Positions 63,371 through 64,000 of a DNA stretch of 64,000 bases are shown in pieces. The stretch's first letter is position 1; each line of letters begins with the position of its first letter. The translations under genes were made by a program, and so were the position numbers. The notes below the pieces were generated by a model that was not told the DNA's origin, ran no database searches, and was given only the letters and a program-made list of their open reading frames with translations. The DNA is taken from positions 62,001-126,000 of the forward strand of contig NZ_FNRJ01000001.1 in NCBI RefSeq assembly GCF_900107855.1. Direction: 5' to 3'. This stretch comes from Marinobacterium iners DSM 11526. Its GTDB lineage: Bacteria; Pseudomonadota; Gammaproteobacteria; Pseudomonadales; Balneatricaceae.

Positions 63371-64000
63371 TTACTTGACCAGGCTGACCGACAGAACCGA
63401 TACAATTCGTTGCGCAGCACCGCTCCACACGTATCGATAGTGGCCTCCCTGTATAGGGATCGAGGTCGCCCTCGGAGTGAATAGCGCAGCACACTCCCCA
63501 CCGGCACAGCGCACACTGGAATACAACAGTCCCTTGACTCCCGCCTTGCGCTGATCATGTGCAAACCGCTGAGCAGCCGAGTAATCCGTAGGATGGTGAA
63601 GTGCCACGTACTGATCACCGCGAATATCCAACAGCGGCAGCTGAATCATGCTGATGTATTCACGCATGGTGATTTCCGTATCGGGCTCTTGAGTCGCGGA
63701 CAAAAAACGCTCACGGTGATACCGCGTTTCGGCGATTGCCACATCCAAGGAATTTCCGGCGTAGTAAACACCATCGCGCCCGTCGGTAAACCGACTGGCA
63801 TATCCAACGTGAGTGAATGCCGCCATCACTGGGGTCGAACCGGAACCGGATATTCGTTCCGAAGCGGGCACTCGTCTCAGGTCCCCCACATCATCCATCA
63901 GGCGATCATTGGTGAGTCCCTCGATTTCGAAGATTATGTCCAAATCCTCGGGATCAGCAACGCTTTCGAACAGATTGATTGGCGGAAAGTGGCTGGGCAC
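63371..64000 (-). CDS. RES-domain toxin-like protein, at the right edge
   Basis: RES-domain features: TDGRDGVYYAGNSLDVAIAE, TRYHRERF, LLYSSVRCAGGECAALF. RES proteins are NAD-degrading toxins usually paired with an Xre/MbcA-type antitoxin gene just upstream. The GTG at 64000 is the last codon in the window and may or may not be the start. The antitoxin gene, if present, lies beyond the edge. Confidence 0.8.
   Translation of the reverse strand: MPSHFPPINLFESVADPEDLDIIFEIEGLTNDRLMDDVGDLRRVPASERISGSGSTPVMAAFTHVGYASRFTDGRDGVYYAGNSLDVAIAETRYHRERFLSATQEPDTEITMREYISMIQLPLLDIRGDQYVALHHPTDYSAAQRFAHDQRKAGVKGLLYSSVRCAGGECAALFTPRATSIPIQGGHYRYVWSGAAQRIVSVLSVSLVK

Overview
The window looks like a chromosome segment of a marine gammaproteobacterium, probably Oceanospirillales/Oceanospirillaceae-like, with moderately high GC. 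The placement rests on gene order shared with Pseudomonas and relatives (argG-motY-rnt with grxD close by; thrS-infC-rpmI-rplT-pheS-pheT-ihfA-merR) and on the families present. No species is claimed.

Positions 1 to about 13,834 are one arm of an integrated phage or phage-like element that continues beyond the left edge. A leftward early block (1-2575) carries a Cro-like regulator and a probable replication protein with an iteron array inside its gene. A divergent CI-like repressor (2750-3367) is followed by a rightward operon (3575-13811) of tightly overlapping small genes: a DHH phosphoesterase, a CsrA homologue, RdgC, a DUF2786 protein, many unknowns, an excisionase and a tyrosine integrase. 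The integrase abuts the 3' end of tRNA-Pro(GGG) at 13835-13911, the likely attachment site. No capsid, tail or lysis genes are in the window.

Positions 14,080-21,691 hold a thiolase and then a seven-gene operon (15430-21691): a thermostable-hemolysin-family (GNAT-like) protein, an AMP-forming ligase, a haem-oxygenase-like protein with metal-ligand motifs, a short-chain dehydrogenase, an exported TPR protein and an OmpR-type two-component system. A PmrA/QseB-type direct repeat (CTTAAG-N5-TTTAAG) lies just upstream, so the regulator encoded at the end may control the whole operon. This is the best candidate here for an undescribed biosynthetic system.

Positions 21,696-29,016 are the core translation block (merR, ihfA, pheT, pheS, rplT, rpmI, infC with an AUC start, thrS). 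Positions 29,182-32,891 are the L-lactate utilisation genes lutABC with a divergent FadR-type regulator and a palindromic operator. Positions 33,070-34,315 are a divergent hisI-like/DUF1826 pair around a near-perfect Zur box. Then come a retropepsin-like protease and a leftward operon (43423 to 34938) encoding HMG-CoA reductase, type 2 IPP isomerase, HMG-CoA synthase, two GHMP kinases, diphosphomevalonate decarboxylase and DNA polymerase II. This is a complete mevalonate pathway, unusual in this class.

Positions 43,529-48,959 encode a type I secretion system of the LapBC/TolC adhesin-exporter kind with a LuxR-type regulator inside the operon. A conserved small protein and a receiver-TPR protein follow, then argG, motY, rnt, an AT-rich OpgB-like transferase, grxD, argD, argF, metR, a fused secDF with a small membrane protein, and a RES-domain toxin cut by the right edge. 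No stretch of 300 bases lacks a gene; the two longest gaps are 56525-56757 and 57094-57363.
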